A DNA stretch of 53,155 nucleotides from Polaromonas sp. (GTDB lineage: Bacteria; Pseudomonadota; Gammaproteobacteria; Burkholderiales; Burkholderiaceae_C): assembly GCF_018780625.1 (NCBI RefSeq), contig NZ_JADMJK010000046.1, positions 1 through 53,155 of the forward strand. Direction: 5' to 3'. The notes under the pieces were generated by a model. That model made no database searches and had not been told where the DNA came from. It saw only the letters and a list, made by a program, of their open reading frames with translations. This document shows positions 1-8,047 of this stretch, piece by piece. Position 1 is the first letter of the stretch; each line of letters begins with the position of its first letter. The position numbers and the translations under genes are program-made.

Positions 1-28
1 ACCATCGTCGGGCGGACAGGCTCCTTGT

Positions 29-190
29 TCAAGATGACTTTGCCACCCGCTTACGCTGCACGGGCCGGTCAATAGTGCGGCGGGCAAAGTGTATGGGGGC
101 TTGTGGGTGGAGTCTGGTTTTCAGCCAGGCCAGCAGGCTGTCTTTTCCTGCACCTGAGGGCCCCATTGTGTAGATCAGCTTTTGGCTCAT
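29..190 (-). pseudogene. phnN: Truncated ribose 1,5-bisphosphate phosphokinase
   Basis: PhnN converts ribose 1,5-bisphosphate to PRPP, the last step of the C-P lyase pathway. The 53-codon frame starts with ATG at 190 and carries a good P-loop (GPSGAGKDSLL, residues 10-20) and the family-like FARRTIDRP segment at 35-43. It then runs into unrelated sequence and a TGA at 31-29. Intact members are about 185 residues long, so roughly 70% of the protein is missing. The start overlaps the stop of the upstream DUF1045 gene by ATGA, so this was the third gene of the phnF operon. A 24-codon plus-strand open frame enters from the left edge and ends at position 75. It may belong to whatever interrupted phnN, but too little is visible to name it. 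Confidence 0.7.
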
Positions 191-897
191 GACTTTAGCC
201 GCATCTGTTCCACCAGAACCATGTCAGCACCTGGCGTGGGTTCTGCAAACAATGCCAATGAGTCGAACCGGCAGCGGGGCAGGGTGCCAAACCATGCCTG
301 CGCTGCATCCTGCAAGGCTTGAACTTGCTGTGCTTTCACGCTTCGCAGCGAGCCTGTCAGCGAGCAGTGGAAGCGATAGTATTCCATTACATAGGGGTAG
401 CCCCAACGCACAAGCAGCGCATCCTGTTCAGGCGATAAATTGGCCTTGCGGCGCCGCTGCAACTCAGCCGGTGAGAGCGGCGCAGCCAGGGGGTGAAGCT
501 CCGTTACACAGGCTTGGGCCACGGCGTTAAGGGCATCGCAGTTACCCTGCGGGACCAGGGCCAGAAAATCATCCAGGCAGGTAGCTTGCAGTTGCGGCAT
601 GTCAAATCCAGCCAGCTCCTGGGCAAGGCTTTGCACGGCTTCACGCAGGGTCTGGAGATTGACTCCGTTTCTCAGCGTAAATGGGGCTTTGAGCGTGGCA
701 TGCCAGCCATAGCGGCGGGGAGCGGCCGTCAGCGCCAGCAATTCGGTCTCGGACACGCCTGCAATGACCGGTTGTGGCCGAACCGCCTGGCCGGCGGCGC
801 ACCGGCCCAGCCAGGCGCTCCCGGCCTGCCACCAGGGGGTATCTGGGAGCGGCGCGAAGTAAATGGCGTAGCGGTAGGTGGGCGTGTCAGTCATCAT
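187..897 (-). CDS. DUF1045 phosphonate-operon protein (2H phosphoesterase-like)
   Basis: This 236-residue protein belongs to the family seen almost only in phosphonate operons (putative phosphonate metabolism protein, DUF1045). It has the two short His motifs of 2H phosphoesterases, H66-A-T68 in YGWHATLKAPF and H177-C-S179 in YRFHCSLTG, which in that superfamily act on cyclic phosphodiesters or related substrates. It is translationally coupled at both ends: its start (895-897) overlaps the end of phnF and its stop overlaps the start of truncated phnN. No phnP is visible in the window, so a role in opening 5-phosphoribosyl 1,2-cyclic phosphate is an attractive inference. The family is certain; the reaction is not. 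Confidence 0.88.
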   Translation of the reverse strand: MMTDTPTYRYAIYFAPLPDTPWWQAGSAWLGRCAAGQAVRPQPVIAGVSETELLALTAAPRRYGWHATLKAPFTLRNGVNLQTLREAVQSLAQELAGFDMPQLQATCLDDFLALVPQGNCDALNAVAQACVTELHPLAAPLSPAELQRRRKANLSPEQDALLVRWGYPYVMEYYRFHCSLTGSLRSVKAQQVQALQDAAQAWFGTLPRCRFDSLALFAEPTPGADMVLVEQMRLKS

Positions 898-1639
898 GGG
901 TCACCGTCAGCTTGACCCGGTCGCCGGCGAACCACGTGGTGGCAAATTCAATCGGAAGGCCGGCAGTGTCCACGTTCACGCTTTTGACTTGAAGTATGGG
1001 TCGGCTTACTGGTTGTCGCAGGTGAGCGGCGATGGTCGCGTCCGGCATCTGCGCAGTGATCCGACTTTCCTGCCGCGTGTAGTCGGCGACGCCGAGGGTT
1101 GCAAATGCGGCGGTTATCGACCCTGTTTCACCCACGATCGCATCCAGCCCTGCAAACCGAGGCAGCGGGAAATAACGCTCGCTTACATGCAGCGGCTGCC
1201 CTTGCGCTTCTCCCAGCACCTGCAGACAGAGAAGTTTGCTGCGCAGTGCAACCTTGAGTGCTGACGCCTGCGCTACCGCCGCGCGTTGTGTGCGGGTAGT
1301 AAGCACTTGCAGGCCGCCTCGCAAACCAGCTTGACTCAAGCTCTGATGGTGCCGGGTACGTTTTGCCAGCATCAGGTCCACCGCAAATTCTTCCACGTAA
1401 GTTCCGCTGCCCTGCGCAACCCGCACCAGGCCTTGGCTGGACAGGCTGGCCAGCGATTTTCGGATGGTGTGGCGGTTGACGCCAAACAGCTCCGCCAGCG
1501 CGTGTTCAGAGGGCAGGCGTTCGCCAGGTGGGTAAGTACCGCGGCTGATGGATTCGGCAATGTCAGAGGCAATGCGCGTCCAGAAACTCTCTCTGGGAGC
1601 GCGCTCAAGGGGGTGGGCAGAAGAAGTGAGTGATGTCAT
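887..1639 (-). CDS. phnF: GntR-family phosphonate regulator PhnF
   Basis: A 250-residue transcription factor of the GntR/HutC class. Residues about 18-84 form the winged helix-turn-helix, with the PGERLPSEHALAELFGV and NRHTIRKSL signatures. Residues about 105-245 match the UTRA effector-binding fold. PhnF proteins repress phosphonate genes in response to phosphate or phosphonate status. The gene is divergent from phnG with only 75 bp between starts, and that gap contains a near-palindrome that recurs before phnC, so autoregulation and control of both plus-strand units is likely. The start codon itself overlaps a Pho-box-like repeat. The DUF1045 gene begins inside its last codons. Confidence 0.9.
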   Translation of the reverse strand: MTSLTSSAHPLERAPRESFWTRIASDIAESISRGTYPPGERLPSEHALAELFGVNRHTIRKSLASLSSQGLVRVAQGSGTYVEEFAVDLMLAKRTRHHQSLSQAGLRGGLQVLTTRTQRAAVAQASALKVALRSKLLCLQVLGEAQGQPLHVSERYFPLPRFAGLDAIVGETGSITAAFATLGVADYTRQESRITAQMPDATIAAHLRQPVSRPILQVKSVNVDTAGLPIEFATTWFAGDRVKLTVTHDD

Positions 1640-1650
1640 AAAACTTACAT
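1633..1650 (+). promoter_or_regulatory. Pho-box-like direct repeat before phnG
   Basis: The sequence ATGTCAT-AAAA-CTTACAT has the 7-4-7 layout of a PhoB box and matches the 7-mer CTGTCAT at 6/7 and 5/7 positions. It lies 65 bp before the phnG start and overlaps the phnF start codon on the other strand. PhoB control of phn genes is established in other proteobacteria; here it is inferred from the motif alone. Confidence 0.5.
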
Positions 1651-1683
1651 ACCTGTTCGATAAGCTTGGCGTAGATTATTAAT

Positions 1684-1695
1684 TTGTCTATACAA
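1684..1695. promoter_or_regulatory. Candidate PhnF operator in the phnF/phnG gap
   Basis: TTGTCTATACAA is a near-perfect inverted repeat (10 of 12 positions symmetric) of the kind bound by HutC/PhnF-type GntR regulators. It lies 20 bp before the phnG start. A sequence matching its reverse complement at 10 of 12 positions occurs before phnC at 8048-8059, which supports a shared operator. Confidence 0.5.
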
Positions 1696-1714
1696 CTTTC
1701 AGGGTAACACTGCA

Positions 1715-2227
1715 ATGTTTCATGCATTTGACAATCTGGCGCCAAACAAGGCTTTGGGCCGCGCCGACTGGATGGCGTTGTTGTCCCGCGCGCCACCGGA
1801 CCTATTGGAGTGCGCCCTTGTCACTCATCTGGTCGCCGCCCCCCATTGGCTCCGGGCACCAGAGACGGGGTTGATGATGGTTCAGGGTCGTGCGGGTGCT
1901 ACGGGGGAGCGTTTCAATCTGGGGGAGGTCACCGTGACACGCTGTGCCTTGCGACTGTCCGGTGCCGAACGCGATGCCACCCTGGTGGGCGTGGCGTATG
2001 TGCTGGGTCGCTCGCACCGCCTGGCGCGGCTGGCCGCTGTGGCCGATGCCCTGCTGCAAGACGGGGCGCAGCATGCCCTGCTGGAAACCACCTTGCTCAA
2101 TCCAATACGCAAGCATCTGGCGCTGCAGAGTGGTCAGCGGCATGCTCGTGCCCAAAGTACCAAGGTCGAATTTTTTACTGTGGCCCGTGAAGCCGGCGAC
2201 ACAGGCGATGACGAGGAAAGCCAATGA
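1715..2227 (+). CDS. phnG: C-P lyase subunit PhnG
   Basis: PhnG (170 residues) is a small subunit of the PhnGHIJ core complex. Together with PhnI, PhnH and PhnL it takes part in transferring the phosphonate onto the ribose C1 of ATP. The sequence has the usual N-terminal helix (ADWMALLSRAP), the central GERFNLGEVTVTRC strand region and the GRSHRLARLAAVADAL helix typical of the family. It is the first gene of the plus-strand operon, starts with ATG at 1715, and its stop overlaps the phnH start. A Pho-box-like repeat and a PhnF-like operator precede it. Confidence 0.93.
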   Translation: MFHAFDNLAPNKALGRADWMALLSRAPPDLLECALVTHLVAAPHWLRAPETGLMMVQGRAGATGERFNLGEVTVTRCALRLSGAERDATLVGVAYVLGRSHRLARLAAVADALLQDGAQHALLETTLLNPIRKHLALQSGQRHARAQSTKVEFFTVAREAGDTGDDEESQ

Positions 2228-2850
2228 ATCCCCATGACTTGTCCGCCCTCGGCGCGGGTTTCTCCAATGAAGCGCTGGGCAGCCAGGCCGTGTTTCGCAC
2301 GGCGCTGCAGTCTATGTCACATCCGGGTCGCTGCATTCATTTGAACCACGACGCACAGGCACCCAAGAGCGGTCACCCAGCGTCAGCGGCGCTGATGCTG
2401 GCACTGCTGGATGCCGATTGCACGCTCTGGCTGTCCCCCAAACTCGCGCATTCCGACGCTGCGGTATGGCTGCACTTTCACACCGGCTGTCGCCTGGTGG
2501 ACGATTTCACGCAAGCCCAGTTCGCTTGGGTGGCAGCTGGCGATGCCAGCCCGGCTCTTGACACTTTTGCGCAAGGCACCGATGCCTTTCCGGATCAATC
2601 GGCGACCTGTGTGCTTGATGTCCTGGCCCTCCAGTCCGGTGGCCATGACGCCACAGGCTGGACGCTCACGGGGCCTGGCATCAGCGGCAGCATCGAGCTG
2701 AAAGCCGAAGGCCTGGCACCTGATTTCTTGACGCAATGGGCCGCAAACCATGCGCGCTTTCCGCGCGGTGTAGACGTCTTTTTGACCACGCACCAGCAGA
2801 TGGCAAGCCTGCCGCGCACCACCAACATTGAACTTACCAAGGGAAGCTGA
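2224..2850 (+). CDS. phnH: C-P lyase subunit PhnH
   Basis: A 208-residue PhnH protein, normal length for the family. PhnH is a structural subunit of the C-P lyase core with a PLP-transferase-like fold but no cofactor of its own. Family-typical stretches are QAVFRTALQSMSHPGR near residues 20-37, LALLDADCTLWL near 60 and the C-terminal FPRGVDVFLT. It overlaps phnG by four bases (ATGA) and ends two bases before phnI, so translation of phnG-H-I is likely coupled. Confidence 0.93.
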   Translation: MNPHDLSALGAGFSNEALGSQAVFRTALQSMSHPGRCIHLNHDAQAPKSGHPASAALMLALLDADCTLWLSPKLAHSDAAVWLHFHTGCRLVDDFTQAQFAWVAAGDASPALDTFAQGTDAFPDQSATCVLDVLALQSGGHDATGWTLTGPGISGSIELKAEGLAPDFLTQWAANHARFPRGVDVFLTTHQQMASLPRTTNIELTKGS

Positions 2851-2852
2851 GT

Positions 2853-3950
2853 ATGTATGTTGCCGTCAAGGGCGGTGAAACCGCCATTCTCAATAGCTAT
2901 GCGCTCCTCGCCGAGCAACGCCGGGGCGACAGCGCATTACCCGAGCTGACCGTGGCGCAAATCCAGGCGCAGCTCAAGCTGGCCGTGGACCGCGTGATGA
3001 ATGAGGGCTCCGTGTTTGATCCCGAACTGGCCGCGCTCGCGATCAAGCAGGCGTCCGGCGATCTGGTGGAGGCCATCTTTTTGCTGCGCGCCTACCGTGC
3101 CACTTTGCCGCGACTGGGCACGACGTTGCCGCTGCATACGGAACGCATGCAGTTGGACCGCCGGATCTCCGCCACCTTCAAGGATCTGCCCGGCGGGCAG
3201 GTGCTAGGCCCCACCTATGACTACACCCAGCGCCTGCTGGACTTCACCCTGCTGGCCCAAGCGGACGCTCAAGCCAAACCGTTTGCAGCGCCAGCCCCAA
3301 CAGTGCCGGCAGAACAGGCCAGCGCCGTGACGCCACGCGTGGTGGACCTCCTGAACCACGAGAGGCTGATCGAAACTCGCCCCATCCCGCCCGGCGATCC
3401 CGCGCCTGTGGACCTCACCCGCGAGCCGCTGCGTTTTCCGGCTGCACGGGCCACCCGTCTACAAAACCTGGCGCGTGGCGACGAAGGGTTTTTGTTGGCC
3501 ATGGCCTATTCCACCCAGCGTGGCTACTCCCACAGCCACCCGTTTGTCGGCGAGGTTCGCCTGGGTAGTGTGGCGCTGGAGGTTGAGCCCGAGGAACTGG
3601 GTTTTGCCATCTCGATTGGCGACATTGAAATTACCGAATGCGAGATGGTCAACCAGTTTGCCGGAAGCAAGACAGAGCCCCCGCAGTTCACGCGGGGTTA
3701 TGGGCTGGCCTTTGGCCACAGCGAACGCAAAGCCATGGCCATGAGCCTGGTGGATCGGGCGCTTCGTGCCGACGAACTGGGCGAGTCCATTGAGTCGCCC
3801 GCGCAGATGCAGGAGTTTGTGCTCTCGCACAGCGACAGCCTGGAGGCTTCCGGCTTTGTCCAGCACTTGAAGCTGCCGCACTACGTGGACTTCCAGGCTG
3901 AGCTGGACCTGATCCGAAAAATGCGCGCCACTGCCGAGGTGAATCCATGA
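2853..3950 (+). CDS. phnI: C-P lyase subunit PhnI
   Basis: PhnI (365 residues) is the nucleosidase-type catalytic subunit that, with PhnG, PhnH and PhnL, displaces adenine from ATP and installs the phosphonate to give alpha-D-ribose 1-alkylphosphonate 5-triphosphate. The N terminus MYVAVKGGETAI and the C-terminal segments GYGLAFGHSERKAMAM and LPHYVDFQAELDLIRKM are hallmarks of the family. Length is standard. The start is ATG two bases after the phnH stop, and its stop overlaps phnJ by ATGA. Confidence 0.95.
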   Translation: MYVAVKGGETAILNSYALLAEQRRGDSALPELTVAQIQAQLKLAVDRVMNEGSVFDPELAALAIKQASGDLVEAIFLLRAYRATLPRLGTTLPLHTERMQLDRRISATFKDLPGGQVLGPTYDYTQRLLDFTLLAQADAQAKPFAAPAPTVPAEQASAVTPRVVDLLNHERLIETRPIPPGDPAPVDLTREPLRFPAARATRLQNLARGDEGFLLAMAYSTQRGYSHSHPFVGEVRLGSVALEVEPEELGFAISIGDIEITECEMVNQFAGSKTEPPQFTRGYGLAFGHSERKAMAMSLVDRALRADELGESIESPAQMQEFVLSHSDSLEASGFVQHLKLPHYVDFQAELDLIRKMRATAEVNP

Positions 3951-4876
3951 ACGCCCCTCTTGAAATTTCAACGCCACCGACTGCTATCGCCGACCAGGCC
4001 TATCCTGGCGCCCCGGATGTGCAGGCACATTACAACTTTGCCTACCTGGACGAGCGCACCAAGCGCATGATCCGCCGCGCGATCCTCAAGGCAGTGGCCA
4101 TTCCCGGCTACCAGGTTCCGTTTGGCTCGCGTGAGATGCCATTGCCTTACGGGTGGGGCACGGGTGGCATTCAGGTCACAGCCTCGGTCATCGGCCCTGA
4201 TGATGTGCTGAAAATCATCGACCAGGGCTCGGACGACACTGTCAACGCCGTCAACATCCGGCGCTTTTTCCAGCGCACCACGGGTGTGCAAACCACAACC
4301 CATACGACGGATGCCACGCTGATCCAGACTCGCCACCGGATTCCTGAAATTGCGCTGGCTGAAGGGCAGGTCATCGTGTACCAGGTACCGGTGCCCGAGC
4401 CCATGCAGCGTCTGGAGCCACGCGAGACCGAAACTCGCACCCTTCATGGCCTGGCTGAATACGGCCTGATGCACGTGAAGCTGTATGAGGACATTGCCCG
4501 CTACGGCCACATTGCCACCACCTACGACTACCCCGTGCTGGTCAATGACCGCTACATCATGTCTCCTTCGCCCATTCCGAAGTTTGACAACCCCAAGATG
4601 CACATGAACCCGGCATTGCAGCTGTTTGGCGCAGGCCGGGAAAAGCGCATCTATGCCGTGCCGCCCTATACCTCGGTTGAGAGCCTTGGGTTTGAAGACC
4701 ATCCGTTTGAGGTGCAGCGCTGGGATGCTGTTTGTGCCTTATGTGGCGCCGACGACAGCTTCCTGGATGAGGTCATCACGGATGACAGCGGCACCCGCAT
4801 GCATGTGTGCTCGGACTCGGACTACTGTCAGTCCCGGCAGCCTGCTGACGAGGCAGCGCAGGGAAAGCGATCATGA
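3947..4876 (+). CDS. phnJ: Radical SAM C-P lyase PhnJ
   Basis: PhnJ cleaves the carbon-phosphorus bond of 5-phosphoribosyl 1-alkylphosphonate, releasing the alkane and 5-phosphoribosyl 1,2-cyclic phosphate. The 309-residue protein keeps all four key cysteines. C263, C266 and C288 match the [4Fe-4S] ligands (spacings 3 and 22), and C294, six residues further on, matches the cysteine that forms the thiyl radical. These spacings equal those of the E. coli enzyme (C241, C244, C266, C272), so the enzyme should be active. The gene overlaps phnI upstream and the acetyltransferase gene downstream by four bases each. Confidence 0.96.
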   Translation: MNAPLEISTPPTAIADQAYPGAPDVQAHYNFAYLDERTKRMIRRAILKAVAIPGYQVPFGSREMPLPYGWGTGGIQVTASVIGPDDVLKIIDQGSDDTVNAVNIRRFFQRTTGVQTTTHTTDATLIQTRHRIPEIALAEGQVIVYQVPVPEPMQRLEPRETETRTLHGLAEYGLMHVKLYEDIARYGHIATTYDYPVLVNDRYIMSPSPIPKFDNPKMHMNPALQLFGAGREKRIYAVPPYTSVESLGFEDHPFEVQRWDAVCALCGADDSFLDEVITDDSGTRMHVCSDSDYCQSRQPADEAAQGKRS

Positions 4877-5316
4877 CCATTGACATGCGCCGGGCCTTGC
4901 CTGCGGATATTCCAGCCGTGCTGGCCTTGTACGCCCAGCCCAGTCTTGACGACGGGAAGGTGCTCGATGACGATGCTGCCCAGCAGGTGTATGTGCAGTT
5001 TTCTCGCTACCCGAACTATCGTCTGTTTGTCGCCATCGAGGACGGCGCGGTGGTCGGTAGCTACGCGCTGCTCATCATGCATAACCTGGCCCACTGCGGC
5101 ACTCCGTCTGCGATTGCAGAAGATGTAGTGGTGGCACGCGCCAGCCAGGGTCAGGGTATTGGCCGCCGAATGATGGCCCACGCCTTGAGCGAGGCACGCA
5201 GTGCCGGTTGCTACAAGCTTGCCCTTTCCTCCAACCGCAAACGTACCCAGGCGCATGCGTTTTATGAATCCCTCGGCTTTGTCCAGCATGGCCTGAGTTT
5301 TGTGATTGAACCCTGA
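4873..5316 (+). CDS. GNAT acetyltransferase, PhnO-like
   Basis: A 147-residue single-domain GNAT acetyltransferase. The acetyl-CoA pyrophosphate-binding loop is ARASQGQGIGRRMM near residues 94-107, and the C-terminal NRKRTQAHAFYESLGF segment is typical of the fold. E. coli PhnO, an aminoalkylphosphonate N-acetyltransferase of similar length, has the same overall pattern, including a KR.AH.FY motif. Here the gene lies inside the operon between phnJ and phnK and overlaps phnJ by ATGA. A role in acetylating aminophosphonates, either to detoxify them or to make them C-P lyase substrates, is inferred from family and position. Confidence 0.82.
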   Translation: MTIDMRRALPADIPAVLALYAQPSLDDGKVLDDDAAQQVYVQFSRYPNYRLFVAIEDGAVVGSYALLIMHNLAHCGTPSAIAEDVVVARASQGQGIGRRMMAHALSEARSAGCYKLALSSNRKRTQAHAFYESLGFVQHGLSFVIEP

Positions 5317-5317
5317 C

Positions 5318-6106
5318 ATGACCTTTATTATTTCTCATCCTCCCTTGCTGCAGGTTCGTGGCGTGAGCAAACGCTACGGCGACCGCGTGGCACTGCAGGA
5401 CGTGTCGTTTGATTTGTGGCCGGGCGAAGTGCTTGCCGTGGTGGGCGAGTCCGGCTCCGGCAAGTCAACCTTGCTCAATGCCATTGCCGCCCGCAGCCAG
5501 CCAGATGCTGGCAGTGTGCAGTTCCTGACCCGCCATGCTGGCCTGCAAGAGGTGTTTGCCATGACCGAGGCGCAGCAGCGCCTGCTGGCCCGGACCGACT
5601 GGGGCTTCGTGCATCAGAACGCCGCTGACGGCCTGCGTATGGATGTGTCTGCCGGCGCTAATGTGGGAGAGCGCCTGATGGGCCTGGGTGAGCGCAACTA
5701 TGGCCGCTTGCGCGCCACGGCCGTCGAGTGGCTGGCACGGGTAGAGATCGAGCCCGCCCGCATCGATGATGCGCCCCGCACCTTCTCTGGAGGCATGCGC
5801 CAGCGCTTGCAGATTGCCCGAAACCTGGTCACCCAGCCCCGGTTGATCTTTATGGACGAACCAACCTCCGGGCTCGATGTTTCGGTGCAGGCAAGGTTGC
5901 TTGACCTGCTGCGCCAACTCACCCGCAAGATGCAACTCGCCGCTGTCATCGTGACCCATGACCTCGCGGTGGCGCGCCTGCTGGCCCATCGCATGATCGT
6001 CATGCAACGCGGGAAGGTAGTCGAGGTTGGCCTCACCGACCAGGTGCTGGACGACCCGCAGCACCCTTACACCCAACTCCTTGTTTCTTCGGTACTACAG
6101 CCATGA
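5318..6106 (+). CDS. phnK: C-P lyase ATP-binding subunit PhnK
   Basis: PhnK is an ABC-type ATPase that docks on the PhnGHIJ core rather than on a membrane permease. This copy is 262 residues from the ATG at 5318, which lies one base after the acetyltransferase stop. A TTG at 5306 would extend it by four codons but is less likely. Walker A is GESGSGKST at residues 43-51, the signature is FSGGMRQRLQIAR, and Walker B is LIFMDEPTSGLDV. It overlaps phnL by ATGA. Very similar ATPases serve oligopeptide importers, but the position settles the role. Confidence 0.94.
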   Translation: MTFIISHPPLLQVRGVSKRYGDRVALQDVSFDLWPGEVLAVVGESGSGKSTLLNAIAARSQPDAGSVQFLTRHAGLQEVFAMTEAQQRLLARTDWGFVHQNAADGLRMDVSAGANVGERLMGLGERNYGRLRATAVEWLARVEIEPARIDDAPRTFSGGMRQRLQIARNLVTQPRLIFMDEPTSGLDVSVQARLLDLLRQLTRKMQLAAVIVTHDLAVARLLAHRMIVMQRGKVVEVGLTDQVLDDPQHPYTQLLVSSVLQP

Positions 6107-6819
6107 CCACACCCTTGCTTCAATTAACCGGTGTGGCCAAGCGCTTCACCCTGCACAACCAGAACGGCATTGAGCTGTCTGTGCTGACCAACGCCAACCT
6201 GAGCGTGAGCGCCGGTGAATGCGTGGTGCTGGATGGCCCATCCGGCATGGGAAAAAGTACCTTGCTCAAGATGATTTACGCTAATTACTGCACCAGCGCG
6301 GGCAGCATTGCCGTGGCGCTGCCGGGGAGGGCGCCGCTGGAAGTGAGCCAAGCCACGCCGCGCGAACTGGTGCAGTTGCGCAAGGACACCATTGGCTATG
6401 TCAGCCAGTTCTTGCGCGTCATACCGCGTGTGTCCGCTCTGGACGTCGTGGCTGAGCCGTTGATGGAGGACGCGGGCGATTCCCCCGAGATCCTGGAATC
6501 TGCTCGCGAACAGGCCCGTGCCTTACTCACCCGTCTGCGCATTCCTGAGCGCTTATGGCACTTGCCGCCAGCCACCTTCTCGGGCGGTGAGCAGCAGCGT
6601 ATCAACATTGCACGCAACATGATCAAGGCACGTCCTTTGTTGCTGCTCGACGAGCCCACCGCTTCGCTGGATGCGGCTAACACCCAGACCGTGATCGACC
6701 TGATCTGCGAAGCCACCGCGCGCGGAGCCGCCATTGTGGGGATTTTTCATGACGCGCATGTAGGCGACGCCGTGGCGACCCGGCGCGTGAATGTCGCCAA
6801 CTTCAGGAACCCTGCATGA
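6103..6819 (+). CDS. phnL: C-P lyase ATP-binding subunit PhnL
   Basis: PhnL is the second ABC-like ATPase of the C-P lyase system and is needed with PhnG, PhnH and PhnI for the first, ribose-loading step. The protein is 238 residues long. Walker A is GPSGMGKST at 45-53, the signature is FSGGEQQRINIAR and Walker B is LLLLDEPTASLD. The HNQNGIELSVL region near residue 20 is typical of PhnL. It overlaps phnK and phnM by ATGA at both ends. Confidence 0.94.
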   Translation: MTTPLLQLTGVAKRFTLHNQNGIELSVLTNANLSVSAGECVVLDGPSGMGKSTLLKMIYANYCTSAGSIAVALPGRAPLEVSQATPRELVQLRKDTIGYVSQFLRVIPRVSALDVVAEPLMEDAGDSPEILESAREQARALLTRLRIPERLWHLPPATFSGGEQQRINIARNMIKARPLLLLDEPTASLDAANTQTVIDLICEATARGAAIVGIFHDAHVGDAVATRRVNVANFRNPA

Positions 6820-7973
6820 ACACCTCGATCACGTTCAAAAACGCACGCATGGTAATGCCGGATGAAGTGGTGCTGGGCAGCCTGACTTCTGCGGATGGCC
6901 GCATAGCCCACATCGACAGCGGCAACACCTCTGCCATGGGCGCGCTGGACCTGGAGGGCGACTATTTACTGCCAGGCCTCGTGGAAATGCACACCGATAA
7001 CCTTGAGCGCCACCTCATGCCCCGGCCCAAAGTGTACTGGGCCGAGTTGCCGGCACTGCTGGCGCATGACGCCGAGATTGCCGCTGCGGGTATTACCACC
7101 GTGTTCGATGCCCTGGGTGTGGGTGAGGCCGATGTCGAGAGCCTGCGCGGCAGCGCCTGGACAGGCGTGCTGAAGACACTCGATACCTGCACCAAGCAGG
7201 GCCTGCTGCGGGCGGACCATCATTTGCATGTGCGCTGCGAGCTGCCAGCCCCGAACACGATAGAGCTGTTTGCACCTTTTCATGAGCACCCGCGTCTGTC
7301 CCTGATCTCACTCATGGACCATACGCCCGGGCAGCGGCAATGGGAAAACATTGAGCATGCCCGCGTGTACTACACCGGAAAAAAGGGCTGGAGCCAGGAA
7401 AAGTTTGAGCGCCAGGTGGCCCACGCCCACGTCCTGCAGGCCGAATATGCCCACCCCCATCGTCACTACTTTGTGGATTATTGCCGCACCCACGGCATCG
7501 CGCTGGCCAGCCATGACGACACCACCGTGGCCCATGTGCAGCAAGCCCACGAAGAGGGCGCGAGCATGTCGGAGTTCCCCACAACGGTGGCCGCCGCCCG
7601 TGAGGCCCATGCGCGCGGTCTGTGCACTGTCATGGGTGGGCCCAATGTGGTTCGCGGTGGCTCGCACTCGGGCAATGTGGCTGCCCAGGAGCTGGCACGC
7701 CTGGGCTTGCTGGACATTCTCTCTTCGGATTATGTGCCTGGCAGCATGCTCAGTGCAGCGGTTCGGCTGGTGAACGACGAAGTACTGACCTTGCCTCAGG
7801 CCATTGCCACTGTGACCCGCACGCCAGCACTGGCAACCGGTTTGGCGGACAGGGGGGCCCTGGCTGTGGGCTTGCGCGCCGATCTGATCCAGGTCCGCAT
7901 GGCTGTGTTGCCCGATGGGGCCCGCCATGCCGTGGTGCGCGCCGTGTGGCGTGAAGGCCGTCGTGTGCTGTGA
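6816..7973 (+). CDS. phnM: Ribose 1-methylphosphonate 5-triphosphate diphosphatase PhnM
   Basis: PhnM removes pyrophosphate from alpha-D-ribose 1-alkylphosphonate 5-triphosphate before PhnJ acts. It is an amidohydrolase-fold metalloenzyme. The 385-residue sequence has the metal-binding HTD in GLVEMHTDNLERHLMPRP, the LMDHTPGQRQ segment, the LASHDDTT motif and the SDYVPGSML segment expected of the family. Length is normal. It is the last gene of the phnG-M unit. About 100 bp of regulatory DNA follow before phnC. Confidence 0.95.
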   Translation: MNTSITFKNARMVMPDEVVLGSLTSADGRIAHIDSGNTSAMGALDLEGDYLLPGLVEMHTDNLERHLMPRPKVYWAELPALLAHDAEIAAAGITTVFDALGVGEADVESLRGSAWTGVLKTLDTCTKQGLLRADHHLHVRCELPAPNTIELFAPFHEHPRLSLISLMDHTPGQRQWENIEHARVYYTGKKGWSQEKFERQVAHAHVLQAEYAHPHRHYFVDYCRTHGIALASHDDTTVAHVQQAHEEGASMSEFPTTVAAAREAHARGLCTVMGGPNVVRGGSHSGNVAAQELARLGLLDILSSDYVPGSMLSAAVRLVNDEVLTLPQAIATVTRTPALATGLADRGALAVGLRADLIQVRMAVLPDGARHAVVRAVWREGRRVL

Positions 7974-8009
7974 GTCTGATGCGCCAAGTGTCACGCAAAC
8001 TTCCCTGAA

Positions 8010-8036
8010 CCTTCATCAAAGCGTCATGCACGTCAT
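8010..8036 (+). promoter_or_regulatory. Pho-box-like repeats before phnC
   Basis: CCTTCAT-CAAA-GCGTCAT (8010-8027) has the 7-4-7 architecture of a PhoB box, with 5/7 matches in each half to CTGTCAT. A third CGTCAT follows at 8031-8036. A TATAGA hexamer at 8051-8056 could serve as the -10 element. This suggests that phnCDE and the HD oxygenase gene have their own phosphate-responsive promoter. Confidence 0.45.
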
Positions 8037-8047
8037 TGAAACTAAAC

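Noticed and set aside
5306-5317. TTG start four codons upstream of phnK
   Set aside because: It would begin inside the acetyltransferase gene with a rarer codon; the ATG at 5318 directly after that gene's stop fits better.
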